DNA of 64,000 bases, from contig CALVAQ010000004.1 of NCBI GenBank assembly GCA_944325595.1, positions 106,310 through 170,309 of the forward strand, in the 5' to 3' direction. The position numbers were made by a program, and so were the translations under genes. Shown here in pieces: positions 43,286-53,073 of the stretch (position 1 is the first letter of the stretch; the number at the start of each line of letters is the position of its first letter). The notes beneath the pieces were generated by a model that was not told the DNA's origin, did not search any database, and was given only the letters and a program-made list of their open reading frames with translations. The stretch comes from Candidatus Gastranaerophilales bacterium. Its GTDB lineage: Bacteria > Cyanobacteriota > Vampirovibrionia > Gastranaerophilales > Gastranaerophilaceae.

Positions 43286-44655
43286 TGCAAATACAACCAT
43301 ATACTTCAAAATATAACACATACACACAAAGCAATCTGCTGAAAAGCAGAAACAACTATATGAGCTCCACTCCTTTAAAGCAGGATCAGGTTTCATTCGG
43401 TTTCAGACCAATGAACGCACTTACAGACGGACTTGCCAAAGGTATGGGGTCTCTTGGTGCAACAAGACCGGTTCAAAGACTGGTTGACTTCTTAAAAGAC
43501 AGAAACTATCAGCAGCATTTGGCAGCATTTGTCGGTGTTGTATTATCAAGTTTCTATATGATTGATACAGCAAAATCAAAAACTATTGAAAAAGACCAAA
43601 AAATGCCGTTGATTGTCAATCAGGGCGCTGTTTGTGCATTATCAACAATCGGTGCATACACACTCGACAATTATCTTGACAAGCATATTGCCAATTTTAA
43701 AGAAAAATTTGATATTGCAAACATTACCGACCCGAAAACAAGAGATATGTTTGCAAGACTATATGACAATCCAGAATATCTCGATGTTGTAAAAAGAAGA
43801 GCCAATGACGTAAAAGGAGAAAGAGCAGTAATTGAAAAGCTCGACAAATTTGTTACTGATGAGCTCTTTAAATCAAATGTTAATACAGAAGAACATTTGA
43901 AAAAATTATTAGAACAAAACGACACTGACAACATCGCAAAAACATTAATCGAAAAAATCGAAAAACTGCAAGAAACAAATATCTCCAAAAACGGTGGAAA
44001 TATTGGAAAAATTGAAAAAGCAAAAGAATTGTTCCTGAACGAATTAAATTCAAGCAAAACACTCAGAGAGATTTATAAAGATATAAGTAAAAATTATATT
44101 GAACAGGTCGATTTGACTACAATTACCGATAAAGAAGCCAAAAGAGTATTCGAAAAACTTAAGAGCAATAAAAATTATCTCGAAAATGTTCTTAGGGTAA
44201 AACAGTTAAATGAGTCTTTCATAATACTGGACAAAATGTTTGAATACAATAAAGGGGTTGAAACTCAACTCAAAAAGCTTGTAAAATCAGGCAATGCTGA
44301 TGATGCAGTAAAAAATATTCTCGAAGAAATTTCAAAACTGCCTAAGAAACTCGCCAATGCAGAAGGTATAACAATTGATAAAGCTGACAAAGCAAAAGAA
44401 CTCTTTATGGCAGCAAAAGCAAAGAGCAAACAGCTCACGGAAATCTTTAACAAACAGAGTATGACAAATGCTATAAAACTCGTTTCAAACAATGATACAA
44501 AACTTTCTACATTGATGAACGGTTTCAAAATTGCAAAATCACTGATGATATTTGCAATGATATACAGATTTATTTCACCTGTATTTGCTACACCGCTTGC
44601 AAACAGTATCAGTGAAAGAATTGAAAAGAAAAAGCAGACTGCTGCTGCAAAATAA
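43285..44655 (+). CDS. Tagged membrane protein with long coiled-coil middle
   Basis: 456 residues; ATG overlaps the previous stop, with GGAG upstream. N-terminal tag: MQIQPYTSKYNTY to VSFGF at 36-40. Two membrane stretches (HLAAFVGVVLSSFYMI, GAVCALSTIGAYTL) are followed by two similar Lys/Glu-rich helical segments with LKKL.......A...I..I..L repeats (about 175-280 and 285-390), and a final hydrophobic stretch (SLMIFAMIYRFISPVFATPL). The internal repeats suggest duplication of a helical unit. The function is unknown. Confidence 0.7.
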   Translation: MQIQPYTSKYNTYTQSNLLKSRNNYMSSTPLKQDQVSFGFRPMNALTDGLAKGMGSLGATRPVQRLVDFLKDRNYQQHLAAFVGVVLSSFYMIDTAKSKTIEKDQKMPLIVNQGAVCALSTIGAYTLDNYLDKHIANFKEKFDIANITDPKTRDMFARLYDNPEYLDVVKRRANDVKGERAVIEKLDKFVTDELFKSNVNTEEHLKKLLEQNDTDNIAKTLIEKIEKLQETNISKNGGNIGKIEKAKELFLNELNSSKTLREIYKDISKNYIEQVDLTTITDKEAKRVFEKLKSNKNYLENVLRVKQLNESFIILDKMFEYNKGVETQLKKLVKSGNADDAVKNILEEISKLPKKLANAEGITIDKADKAKELFMAAKAKSKQLTEIFNKQSMTNAIKLVSNNDTKLSTLMNGFKIAKSLMIFAMIYRFISPVFATPLANSISERIEKKKQTAAAK

Positions 44656-44664
44656 TATTTAGTT

Positions 44665-44719
44665 AAAACCTAATCAAAAAAAAGCCCGCCTTTTTCAAGG
44701 AGGGAATTGGTTAGGTTTT
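44665..44719 (+). terminator. Outer inverted repeat and inner hairpin after the membrane pair
   Basis: AAAACCTAA (44665-44673) matches TTAGGTTTT (44711-44719), enclosing a GC-rich imperfect hairpin around GCCCGCC...GGAGGG. This is a terminator-like structure ten bases after the gene end. Confidence 0.5.
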
Positions 44720-44772
44720 AGTTTTGGAAAATTAGAAAATTCAAAATAATTTCGGTTTATAATAGGCTATAC

Positions 44773-44794
44773 AGCCGCACTAAAGCGGCTTTTA
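44773..44794. terminator. Terminator between convergent genes
   Basis: AGCCGC (44773-44778) pairs with GCGGCT (44785-44790), followed by TTTTAT on the plus strand. It also sits just beyond the stop of the minus-strand Pro/Gly-rich gene at 44819. Confidence 0.65.
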
Positions 44795-44818
44795 TAACCA
44801 TTACTTACTACACTTTCA

Positions 44819-45853
44819 TTAATTACTCAATTTTTCAAGCAATTCAGCGAGTTTGTCGGCACCTTTTGCATTTGCACCTATACTGTGAGCATCACTGTAT
44901 GTTTGCGGGGTATGTGTTGTCCAAACTATTTCGCCATTAGGAACTTCTTGATGTTTTAATGTTCTATAGTCTCTATTTATCTTGTTTAACAAATCATCAC
45001 CGAAGTTCTGGTAATTTGTTACACCCGGAAATCTGTTTTTTGTACCGTATACCAGATCACCTATAGGAGGAAGCTCGGGAGTTTGAGCTTTTGCCGGAGT
45101 ATATGCAGGAAGCAAACCTGCTACAGGTGTTGTGCTCTCAGGAAGAAGTCCTGAAATTTTTGTAGTACCTGCTGGCATTTCATATACCTTGCCTGATGAC
45201 GGAAGTACAATTGTTGAGCCGTACTTTACACCTGCTTCAGCAGCAGAAGGCGTATGAGGAGGCAGCAAGCCTTTTACCGGAGAACTGTAAGCCGGAAGAA
45301 GTCCGGAAATATTATTGTTTACAACCGGCGCTGGTGTTGGAACCGGTGACGGGCCAGGAATTGGTCCGGGTGTAGGGCCTGGAGTCGGTCCAGGTGTTGG
45401 TCCGGGTTTTGGTCCGGGCAATGGTTTAGGTCCGGGTGTGGGGCCAGGAGTTGGTCCCGGTTTTGGTCCGGGTGTGGGGCCCGGTTTTGGTCCCGGAATT
45501 TTTTTGCCTCTGCCTTTAGCCAGAGCTAATGCCATAGCAGCTGTACCGAGAGCTGTACCTATAATACCGAGAATTGTCGGGAGTTCATCTTTTTTCTTAT
45601 GAGGAGCGATTGGAGCTGCATAGTAGTTGCTTCTGGCTTCATCGCCAACAATTAATTGGTCAGCACCAAAGTGTCCGACAGGAACATTGGTTAATGATCC
45701 GTTGTACATACCGCCCATAAACGGGAAGTATCCTCCGGCATAACCTGCGCCGTAGCCTGCACCGGGGATACCGTATGCAGAATAGTTTGTTTGCAGATTA
45801 TACATCGGTTTATACAAACTTAGAAAACTTGTGCTGTAATCGTCAAAATACAT
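44819..45853 (-). CDS. Pro/Gly-repeat protein with one membrane helix
   Basis: 344 residues. The N-terminus is aromatic and Gly-rich (YGAGYAGGYFPFMGGMYNGS). One hydrophobic helix (TILGIIGTALGTAAMALALA) precedes a low-complexity tract of GPKPGPTPGP units, about 50 residues long, probably a rigid linker. The C-terminal half has repeated I-S-G-L-L-P and A-G-L-L-P short motifs (GLLPAYSSP, GLLPPHTP, GLLPEST), then a small folded-looking end. This is probably a surface or envelope protein; no family recognised. Confidence 0.65.
   Translation of the reverse strand: MYFDDYSTSFLSLYKPMYNLQTNYSAYGIPGAGYGAGYAGGYFPFMGGMYNGSLTNVPVGHFGADQLIVGDEARSNYYAAPIAPHKKKDELPTILGIIGTALGTAAMALALAKGRGKKIPGPKPGPTPGPKPGPTPGPTPGPKPLPGPKPGPTPGPTPGPTPGPIPGPSPVPTPAPVVNNNISGLLPAYSSPVKGLLPPHTPSAAEAGVKYGSTIVLPSSGKVYEMPAGTTKISGLLPESTTPVAGLLPAYTPAKAQTPELPPIGDLVYGTKNRFPGVTNYQNFGDDLLNKINRDYRTLKHQEVPNGEIVWTTHTPQTYSDAHSIGANAKGADKLAELLEKLSN
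45349..45501 (-). repeat. GC-rich tandem repeat coding Gly-Pro-Lys/Thr-Pro
   Basis: Imperfect 12-base units (GGxCCxGGxxxx type) encode (GP[KT]P)n. The antisense frame is also open and gives a Gly-Val/Gly-Pro-rich false ORF. Its base composition stands out sharply from the AT-rich surroundings. Confidence 0.85.
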
Positions 45854-46119
45854 AACCTAATCTCCAACCTAGAAATTTAATCTAACCTTACACATTTATA
45901 AAAACAATCGCTTTATCAAAATTGACTGATTGTGGAATTTCTGTTAAGAAATGTTAATGTAAAATACACAATATATTGCCATATTTTCAAGAACAACGAA
46001 CCTTTTAGCGTAAACTTTGGTTAATATTTTAATAGCAAGACTATTAATTTAAATGTCAGCAGGTAAAATAGACATAAGGTATAAATTTTATATATTTTTT
46101 TAAATCAGAGGAGACACAG

Positions 46120-47511
46120 ATGCTAGAGTTTGACTACAGAAATGTCAGCGCCGAAATTCTTGGAGAAGAAAACGGATTAAATCTGGATGCCGAATTTAAC
46201 AATTACAATGAGAGAATTGCCAGAATAATAAATGACTTAAACTCCAGAAAAGACAAACCCGGTCAGTGGCTCCAGTGGTTAAATCTGGGTTATAGCGAAG
46301 AAACCGTCTGGCTGGTCAAAGAATATGCAGCTACAGTAAAAGGTAGATTTGAAAATATTCTTGTACTTGGTATCGGAGGTTCCGCTCTTGGCGGATATGC
46401 TGTCTGTGAGGCTCTTCTAAAACCATACTGGAATCTTCTTACGGAAGAACAGAGGAATAATTTACCCAGAATTTTCTTCCTTGACAACATTGATCCTGAC
46501 CAGATGAATGCACTGCTGGATATTCTCGATTTGAAAAAAACACTGGTTAACGTAATTACAAAATCGGGTTCTACGGCAGAAACAATGTCTCAGTTTATGA
46601 TTATAAAAGACAGGCTGGAAAAAGAACTCGGTGATAATTACATAAGAAATATTGTTGCAACAACGGATCAAAATGTAGGCATTTTGAGACAAATTTCAAA
46701 CGAAGAAGGCTACAAAACTTTTGTAATTCCTGATGATGTCGGCGGTAGATTTTCTGTATTCTCAGCAGTAGGGCTGCTGCCTTTTGCTCTTGTTGACATA
46801 AACATAGAAGAACTTATGCAAGGTGTAAAAGATATGGATCTTGCGCTTAAAAATACAGATATAAGACACAATATTGCCGCTCAAAACGCCTTAATTCACT
46901 ATCTGTTGGACACACAAAAAGGCAAAAACATTACGGTTATGATGCCTTATTCAAACAGACTCAAATATGTTTCAGACTGGTTTGCACAACTCTGGGCAGA
47001 GAGTTTGGGAAAAGAATATAATCTTGACGGAAACAGAGTGCATAACGGACAGACTCCTGTAAAAGCGCTCGGAGCGACTGACCAGCATTCTCAAATTCAG
47101 TTATACAATGAAGGTCCAAACAACAAACTAATCAACTTTATCAGGGTAAAAGAATTTGATACTAACCTTGAAATACCTAAAATATTTGGTTTTACCGGCA
47201 TCGGATATCTCGGCGGGAAAACAATAAATGACCTCATTAATGCGGAAGCTGATGCAACAAGAGTAGCTCTTACTGATTATAAACGTCCTAATGTGACAAT
47301 TTATATGGACAAAGTGGACGCTTACAATATCGGACAGCTTTTGTATATGCTGGAAGTTCAAACAGCAATAGCTGGAGAACTATACAACATTGACACTTAC
47401 AACCAGCCGGGAGTAGAACAGGCAAAGAATTATACATATGCTCTTATGGGCAGAGCAGGTTATGAAGAATCTGCAGAAGATATAAAAAGAAAAATGTACC
47501 GAAATATTTAA
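46120..47511 (+). CDS. pgi: Glucose-6-phosphate isomerase
   Basis: 463 residues; ATG 46120 preceded by GAGGAGA. It interconverts glucose-6-phosphate and fructose-6-phosphate. Signs are VLGIGGSALGGYAV, VITKSGSTAETMSQF (phosphate binding), DVGGRFSVFSAVG, GATDQHSQIQLYNEGP and QPGVEQAKNYTY with the C-terminal signature Lys. Length is that of the short bacterial type. It stands alone between the Pro/Gly gene and the coiled-coil gene. Confidence 0.96.
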   Translation: MLEFDYRNVSAEILGEENGLNLDAEFNNYNERIARIINDLNSRKDKPGQWLQWLNLGYSEETVWLVKEYAATVKGRFENILVLGIGGSALGGYAVCEALLKPYWNLLTEEQRNNLPRIFFLDNIDPDQMNALLDILDLKKTLVNVITKSGSTAETMSQFMIIKDRLEKELGDNYIRNIVATTDQNVGILRQISNEEGYKTFVIPDDVGGRFSVFSAVGLLPFALVDINIEELMQGVKDMDLALKNTDIRHNIAAQNALIHYLLDTQKGKNITVMMPYSNRLKYVSDWFAQLWAESLGKEYNLDGNRVHNGQTPVKALGATDQHSQIQLYNEGPNNKLINFIRVKEFDTNLEIPKIFGFTGIGYLGGKTINDLINAEADATRVALTDYKRPNVTIYMDKVDAYNIGQLLYMLEVQTAIAGELYNIDTYNQPGVEQAKNYTYALMGRAGYEESAEDIKRKMYRNI

Positions 47512-47595
47512 GTTACATAAAGTTACATTTTCATACATGCGCTATTGATTTGATAGAATAAAAATGGAGCTTTTTAAGTAGAGAGTAGTTTATAA

Positions 47596-50079
47596 ATGGC
47601 AGAAATAAACAACATAGAAATTATACAAAACAAAATTGATGCACTTGTCGAAAAAATAATACAAAAAGAGAATTCCGACGAGAATTTCCGCATCACATAT
47701 GCACAAATTCTTGAAAAGATTAACACAAAGATGGACGTCTTCTCAAGCGGAGAAAATCTGGAAAAACTCGGCATGATTGCTCTTGAAATCAGAAACCTGA
47801 TTCAAGACAGACAAAATATTGTTGACGGAAAATTTAATGCAATAAAAGGCGAGTTCGACAATATAAATGAAATTCTGCTTAATTCGCTAAAAACTCCTGA
47901 ATTTCTGGCAGCTTTTAACAAAATACAAAATCAAATTCACTTTTTCTCTGAAGAACAGGAAAATCAAAAAGAAGCATTTAATTCCATTATTTCTCATATA
48001 GAAAAATTCGGAACGCTTGAAGAAACAAATGATATGGTAAAATCAAACTTTGCGATTGTCAAAGAGCAGAATACCATTATTAACGAAAATGTAAACAAGC
48101 AAATAAATCTTATCACAGAGCTCAATTCTTCATTAGAAGAAAAGAACAAAAAAACAATTGAAGAACTAAATGAATTGACACTGAGCCTAAAAGAGTTCAT
48201 AGACACAGCTCAAGCCGATACAGCAGACACGAAAGTTCTGCTTGCAGAAAAAGTTGACAGTGTTATCGAAAAAATTCATGAGACGGATTCTTACATAGAC
48301 GTTTTGAACAACAATGTTACAACAATTGTTCAGGTACTCGGAAATATCTTTGATGACGAAGAATTCCAAAACCTGCATGATGATGTAACAGATGTATTAG
48401 CGAAAACAACATTTATTTCAGATACACTAAAAAATATTGCCACAAAAGAAGAATTGCTTGAAAACTCCTCTAAAAATAAAGAGGAAATCAAAAAGCATAA
48501 TCAGGAACTTTTGCTGGAGCTCGAACACAAAATTTTTGACAGACTTGATTTTAGCGATATTCAGGATATTAAGAATTACACTGAAAAAATGTTTTTCCAA
48601 GGTACAGAAGTACTTAAAGAAGAAATGTGGGCTGTCAAAGACACGGTTGCAGATGTGAAAAAGAATACATTGTCTGCCGAAAAATTCGATGAAAAAATAA
48701 ACGAATTAAAATCACAAATCACGGAAGATTTGACAGATACAATATCTACTGAAAGTGTCGCAACTGCCGAGCAAATTAATCAGATAAATACAAATCTGGA
48801 TAATTTAAAAAGAAATATTTCTGACACAATATACACGGAAAGTCTTTCTCAATCAAATCAAATCAATGAAATTTCATCAACAATTGAAGATTTGAGAAAA
48901 GATTTGTCCGAAATTATATTGAATGAACAGGCAGAGCAAATAAATATAGCTTTGAATGCACTGCAAACAAAGTTTGTAACACAGCTTGTTCAAATAGCGG
49001 ATAATATTAGTTTTGAAGAAGAAGCTGATGAAATTAACGAAAACCTTCTGCATTGCAGTGAGGATATAAAAGAAAAAATTTCATCCAACATTTCGGATAT
49101 CAAAGAAGAAATCAGCCAGCTAAAAGAAGTATCCGGCGGAGCCGATACAGAAATTCTTTCTCTGCTTGAACAAATTGATGAAGCCGTAAAAACTGACATT
49201 AATCAGGATTTAAAAACACTTATCTCCGGTTTCAAACTTTTAACAAGCGGATTAAAGGAAGACAAAGACTATGTCTACACACTTCCTGATGTTGAATCTG
49301 ACTTGTCCAAAATTAGGCTAGATTTGACAAACCTGCATAAACTGCTTGCCAATACAGAGGCTGACAATTCAGAAGCCGGTGATGATATTTCAACCAAGCT
49401 CAACTTGATAAAATCAAAACTTGAAAAAATGGAAAACAGCCCGCTCAGTGCGGAGATTGCAGAAGTAAAATCTCTGTTTACCGGTCTGAATGAAGATGTT
49501 TCAAGTATAAGCAAAAGAACAAACAAACTGATATTGTCTTCTGATGAGTTGAGCAAAACATTAAAAGCCAATATCGACAATTTCTCATCATTGATAAAAA
49601 CATTTGAAAAACAGAGCAAAGAGTTTTACAACTCAGCTTTTGTGAACAATCTTGATAAAAAAATCGATAATCTTAACAGAACTACGACATCATTGATGCA
49701 GTCAGATAAAGTTCTGAATGAGGCTTTTATGTATCTCGCCGAGTGGATTGATACAGCCAGCACTTCTTTTGAAGAAATAAAATCAGAAATTGATGAAATC
49801 AAGGGAACTCTTGTTACTGATGAAAATAATCTGACAGAAAGAATTGAAAGTGCTGATGTAAGACTCAAAAAGCTTGTTGAACAGCAAAATGAAACAAAAG
49901 AAATAAAATCACTTCTTGAATATGTAGCTGCACAGGTAAATATGACAAATGAAAAAATTGCCGAAAATGATAAGCTTGCTCAAAAAATTGCAAGTATGGA
50001 AAAGCAGCTTAAAAAAATCGAAAAGAATGTTGATATAATTACAGACTTCATCGATGAAGATGATGATTATGCTGAATAA
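47596..50079 (+). CDS. Large coiled-coil protein, 827 aa
   Basis: It starts at ATG 47596, preceded by the weak GAGAGTAG. Nearly the whole length is helical with heptad spacing and few prolines, and it contains repeated L-x-x-x-I-x-x segments such as NINEILLNSLKTPEFLAAFN and IYTESLSQSNQINEISSTIE, one unit of which repeats almost exactly (TISTESVATAEQINQINTNL). No signal peptide or membrane span is seen, so a cytoplasmic scaffold, cytoskeletal or chemotaxis-like role is possible; none can be shown. Confidence 0.75.
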   Translation: MAEINNIEIIQNKIDALVEKIIQKENSDENFRITYAQILEKINTKMDVFSSGENLEKLGMIALEIRNLIQDRQNIVDGKFNAIKGEFDNINEILLNSLKTPEFLAAFNKIQNQIHFFSEEQENQKEAFNSIISHIEKFGTLEETNDMVKSNFAIVKEQNTIINENVNKQINLITELNSSLEEKNKKTIEELNELTLSLKEFIDTAQADTADTKVLLAEKVDSVIEKIHETDSYIDVLNNNVTTIVQVLGNIFDDEEFQNLHDDVTDVLAKTTFISDTLKNIATKEELLENSSKNKEEIKKHNQELLLELEHKIFDRLDFSDIQDIKNYTEKMFFQGTEVLKEEMWAVKDTVADVKKNTLSAEKFDEKINELKSQITEDLTDTISTESVATAEQINQINTNLDNLKRNISDTIYTESLSQSNQINEISSTIEDLRKDLSEIILNEQAEQINIALNALQTKFVTQLVQIADNISFEEEADEINENLLHCSEDIKEKISSNISDIKEEISQLKEVSGGADTEILSLLEQIDEAVKTDINQDLKTLISGFKLLTSGLKEDKDYVYTLPDVESDLSKIRLDLTNLHKLLANTEADNSEAGDDISTKLNLIKSKLEKMENSPLSAEIAEVKSLFTGLNEDVSSISKRTNKLILSSDELSKTLKANIDNFSSLIKTFEKQSKEFYNSAFVNNLDKKIDNLNRTTTSLMQSDKVLNEAFMYLAEWIDTASTSFEEIKSEIDEIKGTLVTDENNLTERIESADVRLKKLVEQQNETKEIKSLLEYVAAQVNMTNEKIAENDKLAQKIASMEKQLKKIEKNVDIITDFIDEDDDYAE

Positions 50080-50091
50080 ATAACAAAAACT

Positions 50092-50295
50092 CTAGTTATT
50101 GCTCAAAACGAGTTTAAATGTTGCTAGATTTTTAATCGCAAAATTCTTGTTCTTTATATTTTGCTCTTCAGTAATCTGGAAAATTCTGATTATTCTTTGA
50201 ATTTCCTGAAGATTTTTTCTTGATGTTATATCATAAACATTTTTAACGGGGTCGGAAACAACGCCCATAATTGTATTCAGTTCATTTTCCTTCAT
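50092..50295 (-). CDS. Small helical protein, 67 aa
   Basis: It starts at ATG 50295 with GAGGAATAAATCT just upstream, a good site. The peptide MKENELNTIMGVVSDPVKNV is followed by a basic helical segment rich in I, K and Q. It is convergent with the coiled-coil gene, 12 bases away. No family is recognised; the start context supports it. Confidence 0.55.
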   Translation of the reverse strand: MKENELNTIMGVVSDPVKNVYDITSRKNLQEIQRIIRIFQITEEQNIKNKNFAIKNLATFKLVLSNN

Positions 50296-50511
50296 AGATT
50301 TATTCCTCTAAGACTCTATACTCATATAAAGTTTTTTTTGAAAGAAAAATTGCTTTTTTATTTTAGAAATGTTAAGAAATATATACATAATATATACACA
50401 TTTTTTGTAAATATTTCTCAAAATATTTGTATCTACGGGAAACAGAGGATAAATATAATAAAAATTATGGTATATAATAATACACATACAATGATGATAT
50501 AAGGAGACGAT

Positions 50512-50766
50512 ATGCTGCCCATAGTTACGGAAGAACAAGCATCACTGGCATTTGCGGAGATTTTTCAAGATGTCCACGGCTGGCGAAAAAAAATGATACA
50601 TTACATAAAAGAAGAAAATCCGGAGATAAATACGGCAATCATTGAGGCTGCAAACAATACCGACCTTGATCCCAAGGCAGTGGCGCTGGGTGCATATATG
50701 ACATATATTTTGATTGAAATGGCGGCAAAAGAAGATTCCGGAGTAAATTACGACATAGAAGATTAA
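50512..50766 (+). CDS. Small hypothetical protein, 84 aa
   Basis: ATG 50512 follows AAGGAGACGAT, a strong ribosome binding site. It is helical and acidic (EEQASLAFAEIFQDVHGWRK; AVALGAYMTYILIEMAAKED). No motif is recognised. It ends five bases before the convergent minus-strand gene. Confidence 0.7.
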   Translation: MLPIVTEEQASLAFAEIFQDVHGWRKKMIHYIKEENPEINTAIIEAANNTDLDPKAVALGAYMTYILIEMAAKEDSGVNYDIED

Positions 50767-50771
50767 CCGGT

Positions 50772-51125
50772 TCAATCGCAAATTTTAATTTTAAAATTCT
50801 GAATACACTCACCATTCAATAGCTTTTTTTGATTGGAGAGTGTATTTTTTATTGCAAAAACCCAGCCTGTTTTCGGATTAACAAACAAAAAGAAAGCCGC
50901 CTGACTCTCGAGCACTCTTTGTTGCCTGTCTATCAGGAGTTCACCTTTATCTGACAGTTCAAACAGAGTAAAAGACAAAGGATTAGACAAGCTGCTGTCG
51001 ACAAAAGCATCAAACATTGTGTTACGAAGTTTTGATGTATCTTTAATCAAAGGCTGTTCTTTGTATGATGTACACCAGTGATAGAGCTTTGTGATAATTT
51101 CATCAATGTGATTTTTTTGATTCAT
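50772..51125 (-). CDS. Hypothetical protein, 117 aa, coupled to the GGDEF/HD gene
   Basis: Its start (ATG 51125) lies inside the end of the GGDEF/HD gene, with a 23-base overlap. Mixed alpha/beta; MNQKNHIDEIITKLYHWCTS, then strand-like SFTLFELSDKGELLIDRQQR and FFLFVNPKTGWVFAI. It may be a small accessory of the signalling protein. No family is recognised. Confidence 0.6.
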   Translation of the reverse strand: MNQKNHIDEIITKLYHWCTSYKEQPLIKDTSKLRNTMFDAFVDSSLSNPLSFTLFELSDKGELLIDRQQRVLESQAAFFLFVNPKTGWVFAIKNTLSNQKKLLNGECIQNFKIKICD

Positions 51126-53019
51126 TTAACAAATCCACAAATTGTTCAACAAGTTTCTCGTTCCATTTTTTTCCGGATTCAAGTTTGATAATTTCTACAG
51201 CTTCATCTTTTGAGCGTGCAACACGATAGGGTCTTGATTGGGTAAGTGCAAAGTAGGCATCAACAATCAATATAATTTGTGAAGACACAGGAATATCATT
51301 GCCGCTGAGCTTTTGGGGATAACCGGAACCGTCCCAGTTTTCGTGATGAGCTTCTATAATAGGCACAATATCCGCTACGGAGCTGATGGGCTGAAGAATT
51401 GTTCTTGCGGCAATAAGGGGGTGTTCTTTTATTTTTTGCTTCTCTTCCTCTGTCAACGGTTCTTTTTTATTCAAAATTTCTTCAGGAATAAGAAGTTTGC
51501 CAATATCATAGAGCATCATAGCAATTTTGAGCTTGTCTATATCTTCTTTAGACAATTCCATTTTACGACCCAGTTCAATAGCCATTGAAACTTTTGCTTT
51601 TGTTAAGCCTCTTTTGTAATGAGCATTATACGTTTGAGCCAGCGTATCGGCGACTGAGAATAATGTTGATTTTGTTTCATTTGTGTCAATTGATTTGAGT
51701 TTTGAAGTTATTTCTTTTGCTATTTTGTCAGGTATAGGAATTTTTTGTTTTGTCAAAATATCCATAAAGGCGCCAAATGCAATTTCCTGCCATTCTGCCT
51801 CATTGTCAATAGCTTTTGCCATAGTTACACGGTTTCTGCCGTTGATTTTTGACTTATACATCGCCTGATCGGTCAAGTCCAGCAGTTCATCCAGTTTTAT
51901 AGAGTGCTCGGGAAAAGTGCCGACACCGACACTGGCTGTGACATGCCCGATTGTATCAAGTTCCTGAGCCTCAATTGCGGCACGGATTCTTTCCGCAGCA
52001 ATCATAGCACCTGATGAATCAACACCGGGCAGCAATACAGAGAATTCTTCTCCGCCTAATCTTGCCGGAACATCGATAGATCTGGCATTCTTTTTAAGAA
52101 TATCTGCGATTGTACGAATAGCCAAATCACCAAAGAAATGTCCGTATGTATCGTTAATTTTTTTCAAATAATCCAAATCCAGGCTGATAATCGAAAACGG
52201 CTGATGCAAGCGCTGCGCACGTTCTGCTTCTTTTTGAATTGCCTGATTAAAATATCTGCGGTTATAAAGCTCTGTCAGAGAGTCGGTAACAGCTTCTTTT
52301 TTGAGATTTTCAAAAAGATTTGCTATAGTAATTGCCATCTCTACCTGATTTGCAAAAAGGCTCAAAAAGTTAAGTTCTTTGTCTGTTACTTCTTCACGGG
52401 GAGAAAATATCATCATTACTCCAAACGCCACATTGGAAGGAAACAGCGGTATACATATAACATTTTTGCTTACACCGAGTTTGTTAATCGCTGCAATTTG
52501 CTCATCATTAAAATCGTACAAAAGGTTATTGATTACTTTTAAATACTCGTTGCTGTACAGAATACTTTTTTCTTCCATTGCTCTTGTAATAAGCATTTGC
52601 GGGTCATATTTAAGATGATATTCGTGTATATTTATATTTTTGGAATCTAAAAACTCGGTCAGTTTTGCAAAAATCGGGCTCTCCGAAAACGCCTTAACCT
52701 TGTAGTATTTACCTTTCTCGTCATCACAAACCTGCAAAATGGTACTGTTGATATATCCCATTTCTCCATGAAGAGAGTTAACAAGCTTTTGCAAAACGGT
52801 AGAAAGCGGCTCCGATGAATTCAAAAGCTCCCAAACATGTTTTAATGTTAAAAATGCCTTGTTTGCCTGATCAAGCTCCTGAGTTCTCTGTACTATTTCT
52901 CTTTCGAGAGCAAGATTTCTCTCATATATTTCAATAAACTCTTTTTTGTTATTAGAGATGCTGTATTCTATTTCATTGACCTTGCGGGCATAATCTTTTA
53001 TCTTCTTGAAGATATCCAT
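51103..53019 (-). CDS. GAF - GGDEF - HD-GYP signalling protein with altered HD
   Basis: 638 residues from ATG 53019. Coiled coil (about 1-60), a GAF-type sensor region (about 70-250, FLSLFANQVEMAITIANLFENL at its end), a GGDEF domain with DSLTELYNRRYFNQ, LDLDYLKKINDTYGH and the active-type loop RLGGEEF, then an HD-GYP domain containing HHENWDGSGYPQKLSG. In the latter the first metal-binding pair normally reads HD; here MLYDIGK has Tyr for His. The cyclase half looks able to make c-di-GMP, whereas the phosphodiesterase half may be impaired. Both opposite activities in one chain imply a switch. Confidence 0.87.
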   Translation of the reverse strand: MDIFKKIKDYARKVNEIEYSISNNKKEFIEIYERNLALEREIVQRTQELDQANKAFLTLKHVWELLNSSEPLSTVLQKLVNSLHGEMGYINSTILQVCDDEKGKYYKVKAFSESPIFAKLTEFLDSKNINIHEYHLKYDPQMLITRAMEEKSILYSNEYLKVINNLLYDFNDEQIAAINKLGVSKNVICIPLFPSNVAFGVMMIFSPREEVTDKELNFLSLFANQVEMAITIANLFENLKKEAVTDSLTELYNRRYFNQAIQKEAERAQRLHQPFSIISLDLDYLKKINDTYGHFFGDLAIRTIADILKKNARSIDVPARLGGEEFSVLLPGVDSSGAMIAAERIRAAIEAQELDTIGHVTASVGVGTFPEHSIKLDELLDLTDQAMYKSKINGRNRVTMAKAIDNEAEWQEIAFGAFMDILTKQKIPIPDKIAKEITSKLKSIDTNETKSTLFSVADTLAQTYNAHYKRGLTKAKVSMAIELGRKMELSKEDIDKLKIAMMLYDIGKLLIPEEILNKKEPLTEEEKQKIKEHPLIAARTILQPISSVADIVPIIEAHHENWDGSGYPQKLSGNDIPVSSQIILIVDAYFALTQSRPYRVARSKDEAVEIIKLESGKKWNEKLVEQFVDLLNESKKSH

Positions 53020-53073
53020 TTTTATCCGATACTGTCTGTACAACCATTAATAATTTGTTATTATACAACTATT

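Noticed and set aside
45315..45602. Plus-strand Gly-Pro/Gly-Val-rich ORF
   Set aside because: It is the antisense of the Pro/Gly repeat; GC-rich repeats lack stops on both strands.
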